Origin: Rhyzopertha dominica
Taxonomy: Eukaryota > Arthropoda > Insecta > Coleoptera > Bostrichidae
Length of the DNA: 64,000 nt
Reading direction: 5' to 3'
Assembly: GCA_025024175.1 (NCBI GenBank)
Contig: QCXZ01000001.1
Span: 26,158,942 to 26,222,941, forward strand
Shown here: positions 47,791 through 60,330 of the stretch, piece by piece
Numbering within the stretch: the first letter of the stretch is position 1
Layout: each line of letters opens with the position of its first letter
Notes under the pieces: generated by a model
Databases searched by the model: none
Seen by the model: only the letters and a program-made list of their open reading frames with translations
Told to the model about the DNA's origin: nothing
Made by a program: the position numbers and the translations under genes

Positions 47791-50495
47791 GAATTTTGGG
47801 TGTTAAAGTGATCGGTGTTTGTAAAAGCATTTTTCACTTCAACGTTTATTTTATATATTTTCAAGCATCTCCTGGACTTCATTTTATTTTTGCGTTTAGA
47901 ACTAAAACATTGTAAAAATCATGTAGGTAGGTAGGTCCGGTGAATTGCACAGATACGTAATAAAGAATTGGTAAACTTCCCTTAAAATGCAGTCGTTTTA
48001 ACTCTCTAACTATGTCTAATTTTCAAGCATATTTATTTTTTGTCACAAAATCTTCAACTCTGTTTACGCAATTTGAAACCAAAAATAGCAGTTTTGCGAC
48101 TTAGTTCAGGCACTCAACTACAGTGTTCTCGTATCAACGTTCTCTCTCACCGCTCAGACCGGTCGGACATTAGTTTGCGATACCCATAGCAGTTAGGGAC
48201 TAGGTGGACTGAAATAGAACATAATGCTGACGTTTCCCATTTTTCAGTGTTCAGAGCAGAGTTTCGTTTGCGAGCTAGATCCATCGTAATGTGTTGATAC
48301 TCATTTCCTTAAACAGCTCAGGATTTATAAATTTTCACATAATTATATTCATACAATTTATTCCGAAAATAAATTAGGAATTGGTACAACCAGTAAATGT
48401 AAAAGAGCGTAAGTACAGTGCACTCTTACTAATACGAACGCTGAATTGAACCATGCGCTTCGAAAAATAATATATTTTAGGTTTAATTTGATACCTCGCT
48501 TGTCGCGAAATAATTTCAAGTTTAATATCTAGAAAATCGTGGATTGCGATTACATCCAAAATTAGGCCTACTTTGATCAAAGCTGCCTATTTTTCAGATA
48601 CTTACCGACCGATCGTTTAAAAAAGTCCTTCACGATTTCGAAGATGACAAAATGCAAAATGCCGGAATTTCGTAGGCGCTAAATATGGAAAATTTAAGTT
48701 TAGCCTCCCGAGAACGAAACACAATATGGAATAGCAGTTTTGCGTTCGTTTACTTATTTATTTGACTATTCCTGTTTTTATTTAAAATATGCTACTACAT
48801 ATCTCATCTACCACAATACAGATAACTCACAAAAGACTAATCTTTACCGAGATGCAGCAAATATATACATCAAAACTGGAGAATGTTTTGTGCGTCTGCC
48901 TAACTATGTTTAAAGCCTTATTTCAATCAACGTTATCATTTGTTTTGTTTTGCATCGGTTCTCATTTTGGATTTAAGTAATAAGCTCCCAAGATGGTTCG
49001 TAAAAGCTTTCTACCTTTTTATCGTAGATGTTCTACAAATACATATGGCACCATTTTCTCTCCATTCTCCCCATTATGTACAGCCGTAGAGTAATTCAGG
49101 GTCACTCCAGTTTGACGTAAAAGTGGCACCTTTGTTGTCTCCGTAAAGAAAAATCCTCCTTGGTTTAATTTGGTGGAAATACTTAAACTTCTATTTGTTA
49201 GATGCTGCGTCACTGACTAACTACATCTGGAGTACATTTACAGTACATTTGCATCTCTTTTTTTTCATAACCATTTATTTTATTAAACTTTATATACACA
49301 TTTTTATGATGGTGGACCATCATCTACTGAAACAGTTAGTTTATTACTGCTAGAAGTTTGGGAGAAAAGCGAACATTAAATGTTTCAGTGAATATAGCAA
49401 ACCCATTATTTTAATGAATTCTACACTAAACGCTACAACTGTTAAAGAATAAAACTCTACCGCCAATATGTATGCTACTACTTCATCTTTGTATAGTCAA
49501 ATAAATCCGTGACTTTCCAAAATATTGACAAATCTACACAAAGAAATTACTGATCAGTACATTTGCATAGTTCATAAATTATATAGTAAAAGTAGCTATC
49601 CAGGAAAAAGTAAAAAACCCAAATTGTAAATTCTGTCTGTCTGGCGAAAAAAGCATTTAGTCCAAAACTAAATAATGTTAATCTTTATATACTGTAACAG
49701 CGAACAGAATAATATATTTCCTGAATAGTCGCAATCCTGGTTACTTAGTTTTGTTAATTTATCATTTAAATTATATCCTCACCACAATCCATCATCACAC
49801 GTCAAAAGTGTCTAAGTTTTGAAATTTATTGGTATCCTAACTTTTATATATTTATCTAGTTGCAAATATTCATCAAATTCGGTTCATTTTCAGATATTTG
49901 ACCACCAACAGTAAATTGAAATTGAAGGAACTAACTGTAATAAATCATTAACTTAACACCGTATTTTATGTAATTTTTTCCTAGCTCCCATGATATTAAT
50001 GGAAATGATCATCTAAATCTTAAACGAATAATATAGAATGCTTTTCCGAAAAATGTTTTCAAAAACTTTGTTAATATCAATTGCTGCATCTTTCAATTAA
50101 GCCCAAGTTTTGAGGATATTTTATAGACGTGGACAAATATGGTTTTAAAGACCATACGCTGTAACTCAACCAGTTGTCACGCATCTATCTCCAAAATCTT
50201 TGGAATTAAAGTATTTTATTTTAGACTGTACGCAGTACCAAAGCAAAACCAAATGATATTACTTAAACATTTGCCAATGTTGTTAGTCATTATTTATTTC
50301 AGATAAGCTAAATGTTGTAAATTCCACATGTAAATTTACTATAAGGAAGAATGTATAATTGTATAATGTAAATGTATCCCTAATACTGTAAATAGGCTTC
50401 GTGTATGTTTTACCACGATTTCTCTATCCATCACACCTAATTTAAATAAAATGTTACTACAAGCTACGGTCTGGTTTCATTAATCGAAATAGTCG
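47791..50495. other. AT-rich non-coding interval
   Basis: No gene. The parts around 48100-48290 and 48590-48740 are slightly less AT-rich. No repeat pair was found. Confidence 0.3.
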
Positions 50496-50850
50496 TCCCA
50501 GCGGAAAGTCCCTAATGAATAACAGTTCTGTCTTCCCGTCAAGTTTAAACCCTTCCCGGGAATCTTATTCGATTAGGCTCGCATCATTTCCTGTAACAAT
50601 TTTCCCGATTCCCGAGATCGACTCCGGGGTTGTCATAAAATTCGAAGTGGCGAAAACGAACGCTGCGGGAAGACGGTGTTCGAAACGTTTAAGTGAAATA
50701 ATGATGACAATTACGAGTCACGTGATCTATAATTATCACTCAACGGTCGCAACGTTATAGCTCTCCAGGGATTCACTCGGTCTGGCTTAACCCCCTAGGA
50801 GGGTCTGGCACGCAAAATGCCGTGCTTCCCGTGCTTACTTGCAACTTTCA
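50496..50850. other. GC-rich island, possible regulatory DNA
   Basis: A GC-rich non-repetitive block. The 81-codon open frame at 50515-50760 (+) has no known domain. Confidence 0.35.
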
Positions 50851-51536
50851 TTTAAATGTCGAACTACAGGTACAACAACAAACGAATGGGGTGATAGATC
50901 TCGGAAGTAGTCAGGTTAAGGCTATTAAGAAAATGAAGCATTTCTGTAATGTTTTTCTGACATTAACTGACAGAATAGAGAGAGTTTGTTAGGTCAACAT
51001 AACAAGTATACTAAGATCTCCTTCAAATTGATTAAAATGCAAGTATGTGCATACTAAACAATTTGTCTTATATTCTATTTTTTCAAAAGAAGTCTTGAAA
51101 GAAAGGGAAAATTTTGTATTAAAAAAGAGGGTAATGGAAAATAAGAAAAGAATAATTTACCTGAAAGCTGGACTTCATTAAAAAACTTCGTCAACTGATT
51201 AGAAATTTTGGAACGTCGCAGAGAAAAAAAAAACAAAACTAACGTCCCCTTAAGACCTACAAATTAGCAAAATTTTGTGCTAACTATTATATAGGAAGTA
51301 CCAATAGCTTCATCAAGACACTATAAAAAGTTTAAATATTTGAGGTACTGATATTTAGGTTAGTTTTGAGTTTAAATGGCTTTTTTACTTACGAGAGTAC
51401 CCATAAATACACAATAGATGTAATCATCAAATCCCAACTTTGTAGAGATCCGCTAGGTGCTATGCTACTGTTTAAAAGCTACTTATTTCTTATTAAACGG
51501 TAATTAACATATTATGAACAAAAAACAGATTGCATA
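50851..51536. other. AT-rich non-coding interval
   Basis: Nothing recognised; the 5' part of the Penelope-like relic that follows probably decays into this stretch. Confidence 0.3.
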
Positions 51537-52257
51537 ATGGGTTCAACCCTAAGTCCTATAGTGGCCAATTTGTTTATGGAAAACTTTGAAGAGGTAGCGA
51601 TTTACAGTTTTCCGTTTAAGCAACGACGTTGGTCGTACTTATACCTTGTGAAGCTCCACAGTATAGAAGAGTGAGGTAGGTTTTTAAAAACCAACCCTCA
51701 TAGACAGATATTTACATGCCATATCTCATTACCCTACCACTCAGTACACTCAGGACGTTGTGTTAGGACTTTTACAACAAGAAATATATCACCTTAGATC
51801 AGCACTAGTGAAAAATTGTTATAGCAGTAAGAATATTTTGTCAGTTTTTAATGAAAGTGCTCGTCCAAAATAAGTAAATTCTCAATCTAAACAAAGCAAA
51901 TTAAAGACATTTCGGAAAAATTGAAGAGGTTTCTTATAAAACATAATATTTTAGATAAAATTTTATGTTCTATTAAATGTAAGGTACAGTTAAAAACGAA
52001 GGTGTTCACAAACTTACTTGTTCTTGCGGTAAGTCTTACATAGGTCAGAAAAGTAGAAACACGTACGTGCTACTAGTCTGCAACAGATAAGTCGATAAAC
52101 CTTCTGTAGTTGAACACTCTTATTTAAGTAAACACATAACTGACTTCCATAAAACGTAAATATTAAATATAAATAGTAAATATTATTACAAACGTCTGCC
52201 AAAAGAAGCTATAGAAATTTCTGGAAATACTGGTAACTTTAGCATGGATATTTATTA
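51537..52257 (+). pseudogene. Penelope-like element relic: reverse transcriptase and GIY-YIG nuclease
   Basis: The element class is shown by the linkage of two domains. At 51537-51650 the frame reads MGSTLSPIVANLFMENFEE, matching the conserved GSPLSPxxANxFMExFE block of Penelope-like reverse transcriptases. At about 51680-51785 comes FLKTNPHRQIFT...YHSVHSGRCVRT, matching the FRKPTHTDRYL...KRG block. At 51990-52060 comes GVHKLTCSCGKSYIGQKSR, the start of the GIY-YIG endonuclease, whose Tyr-Ile-Gly triad is intact while the GIY end reads GVH. VVEHSYLSKHITDFHKT and KEAIEISGN follow to about 52257. Several stops and frame changes separate the blocks. The catalytic YVDD block of the polymerase could not be seen: that place reads YLYLV. 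Confidence 0.8.
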
Positions 52258-52922
52258 GTGGAAATTATCAGTTGGGTGATATTTAGAAGGTTATTTTGTA
52301 GTTTTCTTTTATTACCGAGTAGTTCGTGTGTAGTGTGTAGTAGATAGTTCATTTCTACTCGATTGGTTTAGATTTCATGTAGTTGGCACGTTGTTTTTAT
52401 GACGTCTAGCTGCCTTGGTTGTTTTGTTTACTATCAAAATTTTGTTTGAAATCGTATTAAACAATTTTGGAGGTTCTTTTCTTTGAAAAAGATTACAGGT
52501 GTAATTGAGGCGTCAGTTCAATAATTTTTTATCAGTGTTTGTTTATCAGTGTTTGATCATGGCGGCGTTTTTTCCTAAAGAAGAATTCATTAATCATAAT
52601 TCCATTTTGAGAACATGGATCAGTTTTAATAACATCTCTAATCAGGATATTCCAGGAACTAAAATTTCAGTAACTAAAATTTAATAGGGTGGCAAAGAAA
52701 CACCACTAAACAAGAAAGTTTGTTTTCGAAACGCCGTCTCCAATAACAATTAATATTTGTTTTTCTCGCAGATATTGGTTGTGTACAAAAGCACCGTTCA
52801 TTACAAATTCATTAACCATAAATTATTTGTACATTTATTTTTTGTCTCATTGACTTTAAACTTTTACGAATATTCTGCATTAGTAATTACACTAAGACTT
52901 TCACGGTCGAACTTAGATAATG
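52258..52922. other. Non-coding interval, probable 3' tail of the Penelope-like relic
   Basis: The first part probably holds the 3' non-coding part of the element. No gene is supported and no pseudo-LTR was identified. Confidence 0.3.
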
Positions 52923-53260
52923 TACAGGGTGTCCCATTTTCGTTGCAATTGTAGGGTACCTATCCTGGTAACTATTAATTCCAGAGCGTTGCGATTTCAA
53001 CATTACTGCATTACCTGTTGTGAGTTGAGCTGTACCATCGCCATTTTTGTATCGGCCACCTATTAGATTATGGACTATCCCTTGATAATGCCGGCAATAG
53101 TTACCAGCGAGTCGTGAAGAGATGTTCCTGTTGTAACAAATTGTTAACTTGATATGCACATTAACAAATGGCTTACCATACCAAATATTCATAGACAAAG
53201 GCAAAGTAAATAGATAGGCATCTCTAATGGTGGGGGTAAATTCATATAAAGCGCCTGCAG
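52923..53260. mobile_element. Transposon end with CAGGGTGTCCC terminus
   Basis: GTACAGGGTGTCCCATTTTC at 52921-52940 has the TA-CAGGG start typical of Tc1/mariner-type terminal repeats. The following 300 bp are unusually uniform unique sequence, including a 105-codon open frame on the minus strand (52887-53204) with no domain I recognise. No matching right end was found. A single terminus without its partner; extent uncertain. Confidence 0.35.
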
Positions 53261-53885
53261 TATCACTAGGCTAAACTACACAAGTATATGCAATGTCGAT
53301 AACATAGGAAATTGCTCTAAATGGTGCAGCAACAACATGCAAGTCAGTTTTTTTTAATTTCTTTCTAATTTGCACCTAGTTTGTTCCATTGCTACCTTCG
53401 AAGTTACTAGTCAGATGACTTCAAACGGCGAAGGCATAAACTACCTGCAAATTAATAATTACGTAAGAATAAATTTGCAATTAAATTATGATAGACAAAA
53501 CAAAAGCTGTCTGGTATTCACAAATAATCATAATGATCATAAATGTACAATTTATAAATATATCAATAAAACAGAAGATGGCAGGCTTCGTTTAAGTCGT
53601 TTTTCTCCAGGTAGTCGAAATAACTCATCAAAATGCTTGTGACAAACCAGATAGCGTAGATAAGATATCTTTTTATCCAAATTATTTTGTTGTTTTTAAT
53701 GCGTTTCAGTCATATTTGGTACATCTGAAACAAGTATGCCTTTTTTAAACAGACCTTCAGTGTAAATGAAAATATTTCCAAAGGGCCTTAATTATTATAT
53801 TATATGTATAACAGTACGTGATAAATACGGGAGATACCCACACAAGACCTTCTAAACGGAGCAGTTTGGTAGGTACACTACAATT
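53261..53885. other. Non-coding interval
   Basis: No gene or element recognised; the 90-codon frame at 53370-53642 shows no domain. Confidence 0.3.
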
Positions 53886-54150
53886 CAGTGGCGTAGTCAG
53901 AAAATTAACTTGGGGGGGGCAAAACTCCAAACACAAGAAAAATGTTAAGTACAAACATAAGAAAACACTAGAAGAGGTGTGACTTAAATTTTAATGTTTT
54001 ACTTGCTAAAATGTTTATTATACAACAAACCAATAGTTTGCAACAAATTTGTACCGTTAAATGTAAAAAGGTGTTATTCCATTATCAAAATAATTTAGTT
54101 TCTGGGGGACGAGCAATTGCCCCTCTGCCCCCCTTCGCTGATATCAACCA
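53886..54150. mobile_element. hAT-like MITE (CAGTGGCGTAG end)
   Basis: CAGTGGCGTAGTCAG followed by a G8 run and CAAAA (53886-53926) has the look of insect hAT transposon termini. About 190 bp on, GGGGGACGAGCAATTGCCCC then CTCTGCCCCCC (54104-54133) resembles the inner part of the opposite end, but the expected closing CTACGCCACTG is not there. The right end seems lost next to the mariner that begins near 54173. Non-coding. Confidence 0.35.
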
Positions 54151-54172
54151 GGTCCAAATTAGTATACTGATA

Positions 54173-55260
54173 CACAGGTGTACAATAAGTTTTGAGGGGT
54201 TTATATGAGATGGCGTAACTAGTAGTAAATCACATCGGACCATCTTGTTAGTTGTTACTACATTCACTTCACTTCTTCGTGCTCCAGCCATGTCAACTTT
54301 TGTGCCTCCAAACCAACATGTGCGGGAAGCGGTGCTTTTTTGTTTTAACTTGAAGAAAAGTGCAGCCGAAGGACATTGGTTGCTATGTGAAGCAGACGCG
54401 GAGTATGCTCCATCAATAAAAACATGTGAGTATTAGTTCCGGCGTTTTAAAAGTGGCGATTTCGACACCAGTGACAGAGAACGCGAAGGGAGGCTAGTAA
54501 AGTTTGAAGACGCTGAGTTGGAGGCATCATTGGACCACGATTCATGCCGAACTCAAGAGGAGCTGGTTGAAACCTTGGGAGTGACTCAACAAGCTATCAC
54601 GTGCATACAGCTGCTCCAACGGCAAAATCCGAAGGGCTTTTTGTACCGGGGACGAAAAGTGGATCCACTACGACAATCCAAAGCGCAGAAATCAGTCATC
54701 AATTTCAACGGCCAAACCGAATATTCATGGCAAGAAGTTAATGCTGTGCATCTAGTGGGATCAAGTCGGAGTGATCTACTATGAGCTACTCCAGCCCAAC
54801 GAAACCATCACTGCGCAACGTTACCAACAACAGTTCATGCAATTGAGCCGAGCATTGAAGCATAAACGCCTCCAATATGCTAAAAGACACGACAAAGTTA
54901 TTTTTCAGCATGACAACGCTAGGCCACATGTTGCTAAGTCGTCAAAGAAACTTTGAAGGCACTTAACTGGGATGTCCTACGCCCTACGGTACCCGCCGTA
55001 TTCGCCAGACATTGCTCCTTCGGAGTACCACTTATTCCGGTCAATGGCGCATGGCCTGTCCGAGCAGCACTTCTTACGAAACAGCCAAAAATTGGGTCGA
55101 TTCTTGGATCGTCTCTAAAGATGAAAAATTTTTTAAACGCGGTATCAGTATGCTGGCTGAAAGATGGTCAAAGGTAGTAGGGAGCGATGGGAGCTACACA
55201 AATTTATCTCAATAAAGCTCAAAAATTTAAAAAAAACTCAAAACTGTTGTATTTTGTAAT
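54173..55260 (+). mobile_element. Mariner element, decayed
   Basis: The body is the transposase pseudogene at 54290-55215. Left of it lies CACAGGTGTACAATAAGTTT preceded by TA; right of it CTCAAAACTGTTGTATTTTG. Aligned as inverted repeats the inner part GTTTTGAG is shared and the outer part is diverged, so the ends are approximate. The total length of about 1.1 kb is short of the usual 1.3 kb for mariner, in line with internal deletion. Confidence 0.65.
54290..55215 (+). pseudogene. Mariner (DD34D) transposase pseudogene
   Basis: The start MSTFVPPNQHVREAVLFCFN matches mariner N-termini. The first helix-turn-helix (KKSAAEGHWLL) is followed by a stop (TAG at 54434-54436), then FRRFKSGDFDT and FEDAELEASLD. 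All three catalytic blocks can be read, but in different frames: TGDEKWIHYDNPKRRN near 54645, VIYYELLQPNETITAQRYQ near 54765-54825 leading to FQHDNARPHVA near 54905, and YSPDIAPSEYHLFRSMAHGL near 54998-55055. The C-terminus is RGISMLAERWSKVVGSDGSY before TAA. A deletion removes the stretch between the second helix-turn-helix and the first aspartate. Inactive because of at least three frame changes plus stops. Confidence 0.85.
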
Positions 55261-56944
55261 ACATATTTCATCGCACTAGATTATAAAAAAAATAATTGAA
55301 ATGAGTATCTTAAGAATCAAACTTGAATTTACTGCTTAATAAATTAAAGCTAAGATCCTGTGAAAATAAAATATTCTATAGTCAAGAAGACTACACACAA
55401 GTTTACTTCCGACGCTAGAAATTTCATGACTTTAATAAAAATGTACTCGACAAACTCAGGGTAAGAAGACCCAAGAAATTATGTTTCCCAAAGCGAAAAT
55501 TTCTAGTACCATCGATTTCTTTCGTATCGTGAGATAACGTCCTGAAAAGGAGCAGCCTAAGGGATGCCTTTATCGAAAACTACGCAATAAAAATAATTTA
55601 TTTAAAAATCCAGTATCCGGTCGAACATTAAAGGTATCATTACGGTGGAATTGCAAGGAACATTTACAGGTCGNAACCTGAATTTTAAATAAACCCTGCA
55701 TCGAAACTGGAAAACAGGTAAGACCGGAAAGAAACAGTTCTTTGCAGTAAAGATGTTAACGGCTACATTTATTGGTCAATTAACGTTGGATACCAAACGA
55801 AAGAGGCAAAAGAGGGCTGGAAATAGATGACAAACCTACGGAAAAAAGCCGAGTATATCGGAATATTATGGTATATGGTGGCTGTTTGACAATTTACAAG
55901 CAATTTATAAAACTTGGTCATTAAAAAAGGTCGCTTGTATCATATGTCACTTCACCAAAATACTAGTACAACAAGCGCCCGTTAACACCACTGCTCAAAA
56001 CCGATCGCTGTTATTTAGAAATGATCAAACTTGCGCCCCATTTTTTTTATGAAAAAAGGCACTGTATCAGATTAAAAATAAAAATATTGCAATTTCGGAC
56101 TAGAATGTTTTCTTGAATACTCCATCTTAGATGGACGCCGATTGCTTGTTTTAAAGCTTACGTTCAGCAACAGGCATATCAATTCCATTTCCATTTCCAA
56201 GGATAACAGTCGTAATGAACAGAATTTGTGGTCCATGCTTTAATATGTTAAAAGTTTATCGAAGTATAAAATAGAATTTTGATAAATAATTTTTGAGATG
56301 AGAATTAATGTTTTTACGTTATAAATGCTTTTCAAAGTTGAAATTTAACTTGTAACCTAAAATTGTNTTAATCAAGGTGGACTGACAGCTTTAGAAACTA
56401 TTTTGCTGTACGTCGAACAGCAACCTGAGGTTCACGCTTTTTATATCCTTGAAGCGCTGTAGAGACATGGTAGAAAACTTAATTATTATACTTAGTAGCG
56501 CCATCTGACCAACACAGATGTTAGCATCTTGAAGTAAATTTCTACACATTTTAATCAATTCTTTTTAAAATTAACCTACTTCGCATTCCGCCAGGAAATG
56601 AAACTTGTCACTTGTCAGTGAGAATATACTACCTGTTTCAATTTGTGGTGGCTTCGTTTTTCGTTCCGATAAGTGTATACTTATCTTGCATTATTTTTGT
56701 TTAATTCTAAAATTGTATCGCTCTGTGACGCTTTATTGTTGCAATATTTTAAAAGTTAATAAAGTAACATGTTTCAAGTCATATTAAAAAACAATAGAAT
56801 ATTTATTTTGAAGAAACAAACTATTTCACATGAAATTTCAAAAGCAAAATCAAGTTGCTATAGATATTATTTTGTGATTACTGTTTCGCCAGCTGAACAA
56901 AGTCGCTCGCGAACATTTTATGATTGTTACGCTGATTACATTAG
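55261..56944. other. AT-rich non-coding interval
   Basis: No gene is supported. A fragment near 55850-55880 reading NIMVYGGC is faintly like the GSVMVWGCF strand of Tc1 transposases, too weak to annotate as an element. Confidence 0.3.
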
Positions 56945-57770
56945 TTGAATCTGGTTGTAAATCCCAAAACAGTGGTGGCTTTTGTTGCATTATTTCAAGA
57001 CGGAAAAAGTAAACGACATGTTGCCCAAAAGATATCAAGCACTGTACGCCGTAATTTTAGAGCTCACACCAGACGACCTCGAACAGGTCTCCAACATAAA
57101 ATTAACATCCATGATGATCGCTTTCAGAAATCGTCATTCACAGCTGATTAGAGTCAGATATATTCATCACGGACAGTTACAAGAAGACTTGGAAAAACAA
57201 ATCTTACTAGTCAGACCGTCAACAGGCCTAGAACTTTTCAGACATCATCATATTGCGTGACTTCAGTTTGCCAGAAATCACGAGTTTTCGAATAAGAATA
57301 AATGGAAGGGCTTTTGTTTACTGATGAGCTAAAGTTTAGCATACGATCTCCAGGAGGTCGTGTCAGAGTACGGCAAAGAACTCAGGGGCGTTCTTCAGAA
57401 TGCATTTTCAGTCTTAGAATAGGTTACCGAGGAGGCTCAGTTACGATGTGGGCAGAAATTTATCTGGGGGCACATAAAGAGTTGTAAATCGTTTCAACAA
57501 GCATTTCAACAACTGCCTGACATATCGATGAAATTCATTAAGACTTTGGCTCAGCGGTAAGTCCAGATGTCAATCCAATCGAACATGTTTGGGACATTCT
57601 TGGGCAAAGAATACGAAGTCCTTTAACCATATTTCACTTGAATCAAGCTCTTTTATAGAAATGGGAACTTATTCCCAAAGGGGACATGAATTTTAGAAAT
57701 TCTATAGAGAATTCAAGCAATAATTCGAGTACACTACGCAACAGCCACTACTAAAAATCATTGCTCTTTA
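56945..57770 (+). pseudogene. Tc1-like transposase pseudogene (DD34E)
   Basis: The helix-turn-helix region reads VVAFVALFQDGKSKRHVAQK (56978-57030), then THTRRPRTG and HDDRF (57065-57125). In a second frame RNRHSQLIRVRYIHHGQL follows. The first catalytic block is GLLFTDELKFSIRSPGGRVR (57308-57370), leading to GYRGGSVTMWAEI. The last is PDVNPIEHVWDILGQRI (57562-57615), which keeps the glutamate of DLNPIEHVWD. The block with the second aspartate was not found and has probably been deleted or scrambled between 57490 and 57540. Stops interrupt all frames. Terminal repeats not identified. Confidence 0.8.
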
Positions 57771-58139
57771 ATTGTACCTGCTGATAACCATAGCAAATCC
57801 TAAAACTTATGTTAAGTTTAAGCTTATATTTTTTTGCATTTTTTGTATATAACAGTTTCTCCCTAAATAAATATTCAGCTGTTTTAGATATGTTTTAAAA
57901 TCTGTTGTTTTGTTTGTATTCAAGATAATGTCATAATAAAACATCACAAACAGCTACGTTTTGAAGTTTAAACAAAAAATGCAAGTGCTCCGTATTCGTG
58001 CCGGTGAGTGCACCTGTATTTTATAAAACCAATAAGTAAACTATGTGGTGAAAAATCGTGAAAAGAAACAAAGGCTTCAATAAATATTGAAACAGTCCCC
58101 ATTTGGAAGTTTATTACTATATGATTGTGGTTAATCTGC
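57771..58139. other. AT-rich non-coding interval
   Basis: No gene; it may hold the 3' end of the Tc1-like element. Confidence 0.3.
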
Positions 58140-58560
58140 GAACGCAGGATTTTACATTGACGAATTGCATTGGATGGAATCAACGGAAGCGCCGGTCGCT
58201 TTCGGCAGATCGGTCCCCGAACACTGACCACCCTAATCATCTGGATTTCCAAATCGTATCAGCAGCCGGCGGCCGGCACACAGACGGGCAAAATTCAACG
58301 GCTGCTTTGTGCGCCCGCACTGCAGTCTCAGGAGAAATAAAATCAGCGAGTTGGCGAACGGTCAATCTGCTGCCCTGTTCAGTTTCTGACGTTGCACGTC
58401 AGAAAATGCCGGACCTCCCCACGTCCGCCGAAAATTACGCTAACAAGAAATTCCTAACCACCCGAGCTTCCCTTGAGCGTGGGGTTGAACATTTTTACGG
58501 GGCTGGAGCTTTAAAGCCCTCCACGTGTGTGATATTATTATGCTAGTTTCCAGCAAGAGC
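58140..58560. other. GC-rich island, possible regulatory DNA
   Basis: A strong GC-rich block containing a 147-codon open frame (58103-58546, +) without domain or compositional bias of a protein, a CACGTG E-box near 58531, and AAAATCAGC near 58338, close to the AAATCA core bound by Gfi1/Senseless proteins. The motifs are short enough to be chance. A regulatory element is more likely than a gene. Confidence 0.35.
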
Positions 58561-59339
58561 GAGTCTACATATTACGTGACGTTAAGAACACATCAAATGG
58601 TTACCATTTGCCGAGATATGATAGCTTAAATCGAAGACACAATAATGTATTAATCGAGTTGTACCTACATATTATACCAAAAAATAGTTTTGTTGAACAA
58701 TTCACACATTTCCATTGCAAAAATAAATACCTACCTACCTTTAATTAGATTCCATTGTGGTATTAATACCTATACCTTAATTGTTCTTGTATAAACTACA
58801 CTTCTCATACAACGTAGACAACTATTCCAAATAATATTTAGTTGGCGCACATCAACCAATAAGAATCCACAAGTTAATGTTGCTGTACATACCAGTATTA
58901 TAGTGATCTAAGCATTTGTTAAGTCGGTAAGCTATAAACGCAAATCCACAAACAAAACTAGCTGATTCGAGAACTTTTATTATACGAGGTCACTAATGAA
59001 ACATTTGCGAGGCGAAGGTTCAGAGACACCAAACGAAGTCATACCTGATGCACAAGTATACGCACATTATCAGACTCTCTCAATATGTTGATGCCCACTC
59101 CACCAAAAGTTGTAAGAATTAAAAAAAATGAATAAAGCTGCCATTCTGTTCCACACGGTAAAAGGAACGTGTCGCTAGCTTCTAGATGATCTGAAGCGCG
59201 AGTGATTCATTCGTCAAATCATCCCATATAACGTATAACGAAAAGGGTGTCTTCTTCGTAAAACACACCAAAGCAGTGTCTAAACCCTGAAGATAAAGCA
59301 AGGACGGTTGCTATACTCATAAGATTCGAGAAAGAGGCG
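58561..59339. other. Non-coding interval
   Basis: No clear gene; the N-terminal half of the mariner relic that follows may be present in unrecognisable form from about 58980. Confidence 0.3.
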
Positions 59340-59740
59340 ATATTACGTTAAGGTGGAATTTTGAAGGTCCTGGCCATCACGAATTGGCTCTTGATGGCCG
59401 TGGTGTATCTTTTAAGCCTTATTTTGAACAACTGGAAGTATATGAAGTTCTAGTGCAAATGTTCGAGGTTTGATTAATTAAAAGCGAACAATTCTGCAAC
59501 ATGCAACCACCACATATAGCGAGAACAACAGTTCAAAAGATCCTAGAACTTTGAGGAGTTGAACTTATATCACAATTGAATTATTACCTTTTTAGGTCGA
59601 TGGCACATTTATTACATGGTCGAAACTATACAGACATTGAGGATGTCAATAACGGAATGCAGAAACTTATAAACACCCGCAGTGTAATGCAAAATTTTTA
59701 CCATTTGCTTAATAAAATTGTGTAAAGATTGTATCATCTC
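59340..59740 (+). pseudogene. Mariner transposase relic, C-terminal half
   Basis: In changing frames 59350-59460 resembles the strand before the second aspartate (YFEQLEVYEVLVQ, like YCQQLxRLKxAI). 59490-59552 reads FCNMQPPHIARTTVQKILEL, the FxHDNAxPHxARxxxxxLxxL block, with the catalytic HDN changed to NMQ. 59585-59690 reads YYLFRSMAHLLHGRNYTDIE, the segment after the third aspartate, whose SPDLAP part is itself deleted. Inactive. Confidence 0.65.
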
Positions 59741-60169
59741 ATTGTCCTCCAGTGAGGTGACTCAAAATCCAAGTCACAGTCGTCCTAATTCCAAATTTTA
59801 AATAACTATTAGGTCAGGTATAGAAAACTGAAATGTTAAATCTAGAATGCTAGAATGTTCTAATAATTTCCGCGTAATATCGCTGAAAAAAAATTGAAGG
59901 TGAAGTGAGTAGTGTACCAAAATTATTTGAAAAATGTAAACTGTTGGTAAACGAACTAAACTTCACAACTTTAACCGTGGATGGCGTAGCATGTTCATTG
60001 TCCAGGTAAAATATTAAAAACTTATCATCGTGTGTGACAACTTGAGATAAAGCAACGAATTCTGTTCTGTGTCGACTGCCTCGTGGCTCGAGCGTTTGTG
60101 GCCTGGTGTCAGGTATTATTTATTGTAATTCTTTGAGTGTATGCTAATTGTATCACATTACAGCTCAGA
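59741..60169. other. Non-coding interval
   Basis: Nothing recognised between two mariner relics. Confidence 0.3.
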
Positions 60170-60330
60170 AAAAGTAAAGAAGCTGTCTGTAATCGTCATT
60201 AAGAAATATACAGCTTGTCCTCCAACTGTAGTCTGTTTTTCTACGATCAGTCGCCGGACCTAGCCACAACAACGTTTTGCTACAGTAGCAAGACGGATTA
60301 TGTTACATCTTATTTGAAGACCACTTCTAA
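60170..60330 (+). pseudogene. Short mariner-like fragment
   Basis: YDQSPDLATTTFCY at about 60242-60284 resembles YSPDLAPxDFFLF, the block with the third catalytic aspartate. Nothing else of the protein could be read reliably on either side, so this is a tentative call. Confidence 0.35.

Noticed and set aside
50020..50240. Possible transposase fragment
   Set aside because: Translations on both strands gave no conserved block.
55380..56100. Possible further Tc1-like relic
   Set aside because: Only a short strand-like motif near 55850 and no catalytic block; not supportable by eye.
58103..58546. Plus-strand open frame of 147 codons
   Set aside because: No recognisable domain or compositional signature; the GC-rich block is stop-poor by composition.
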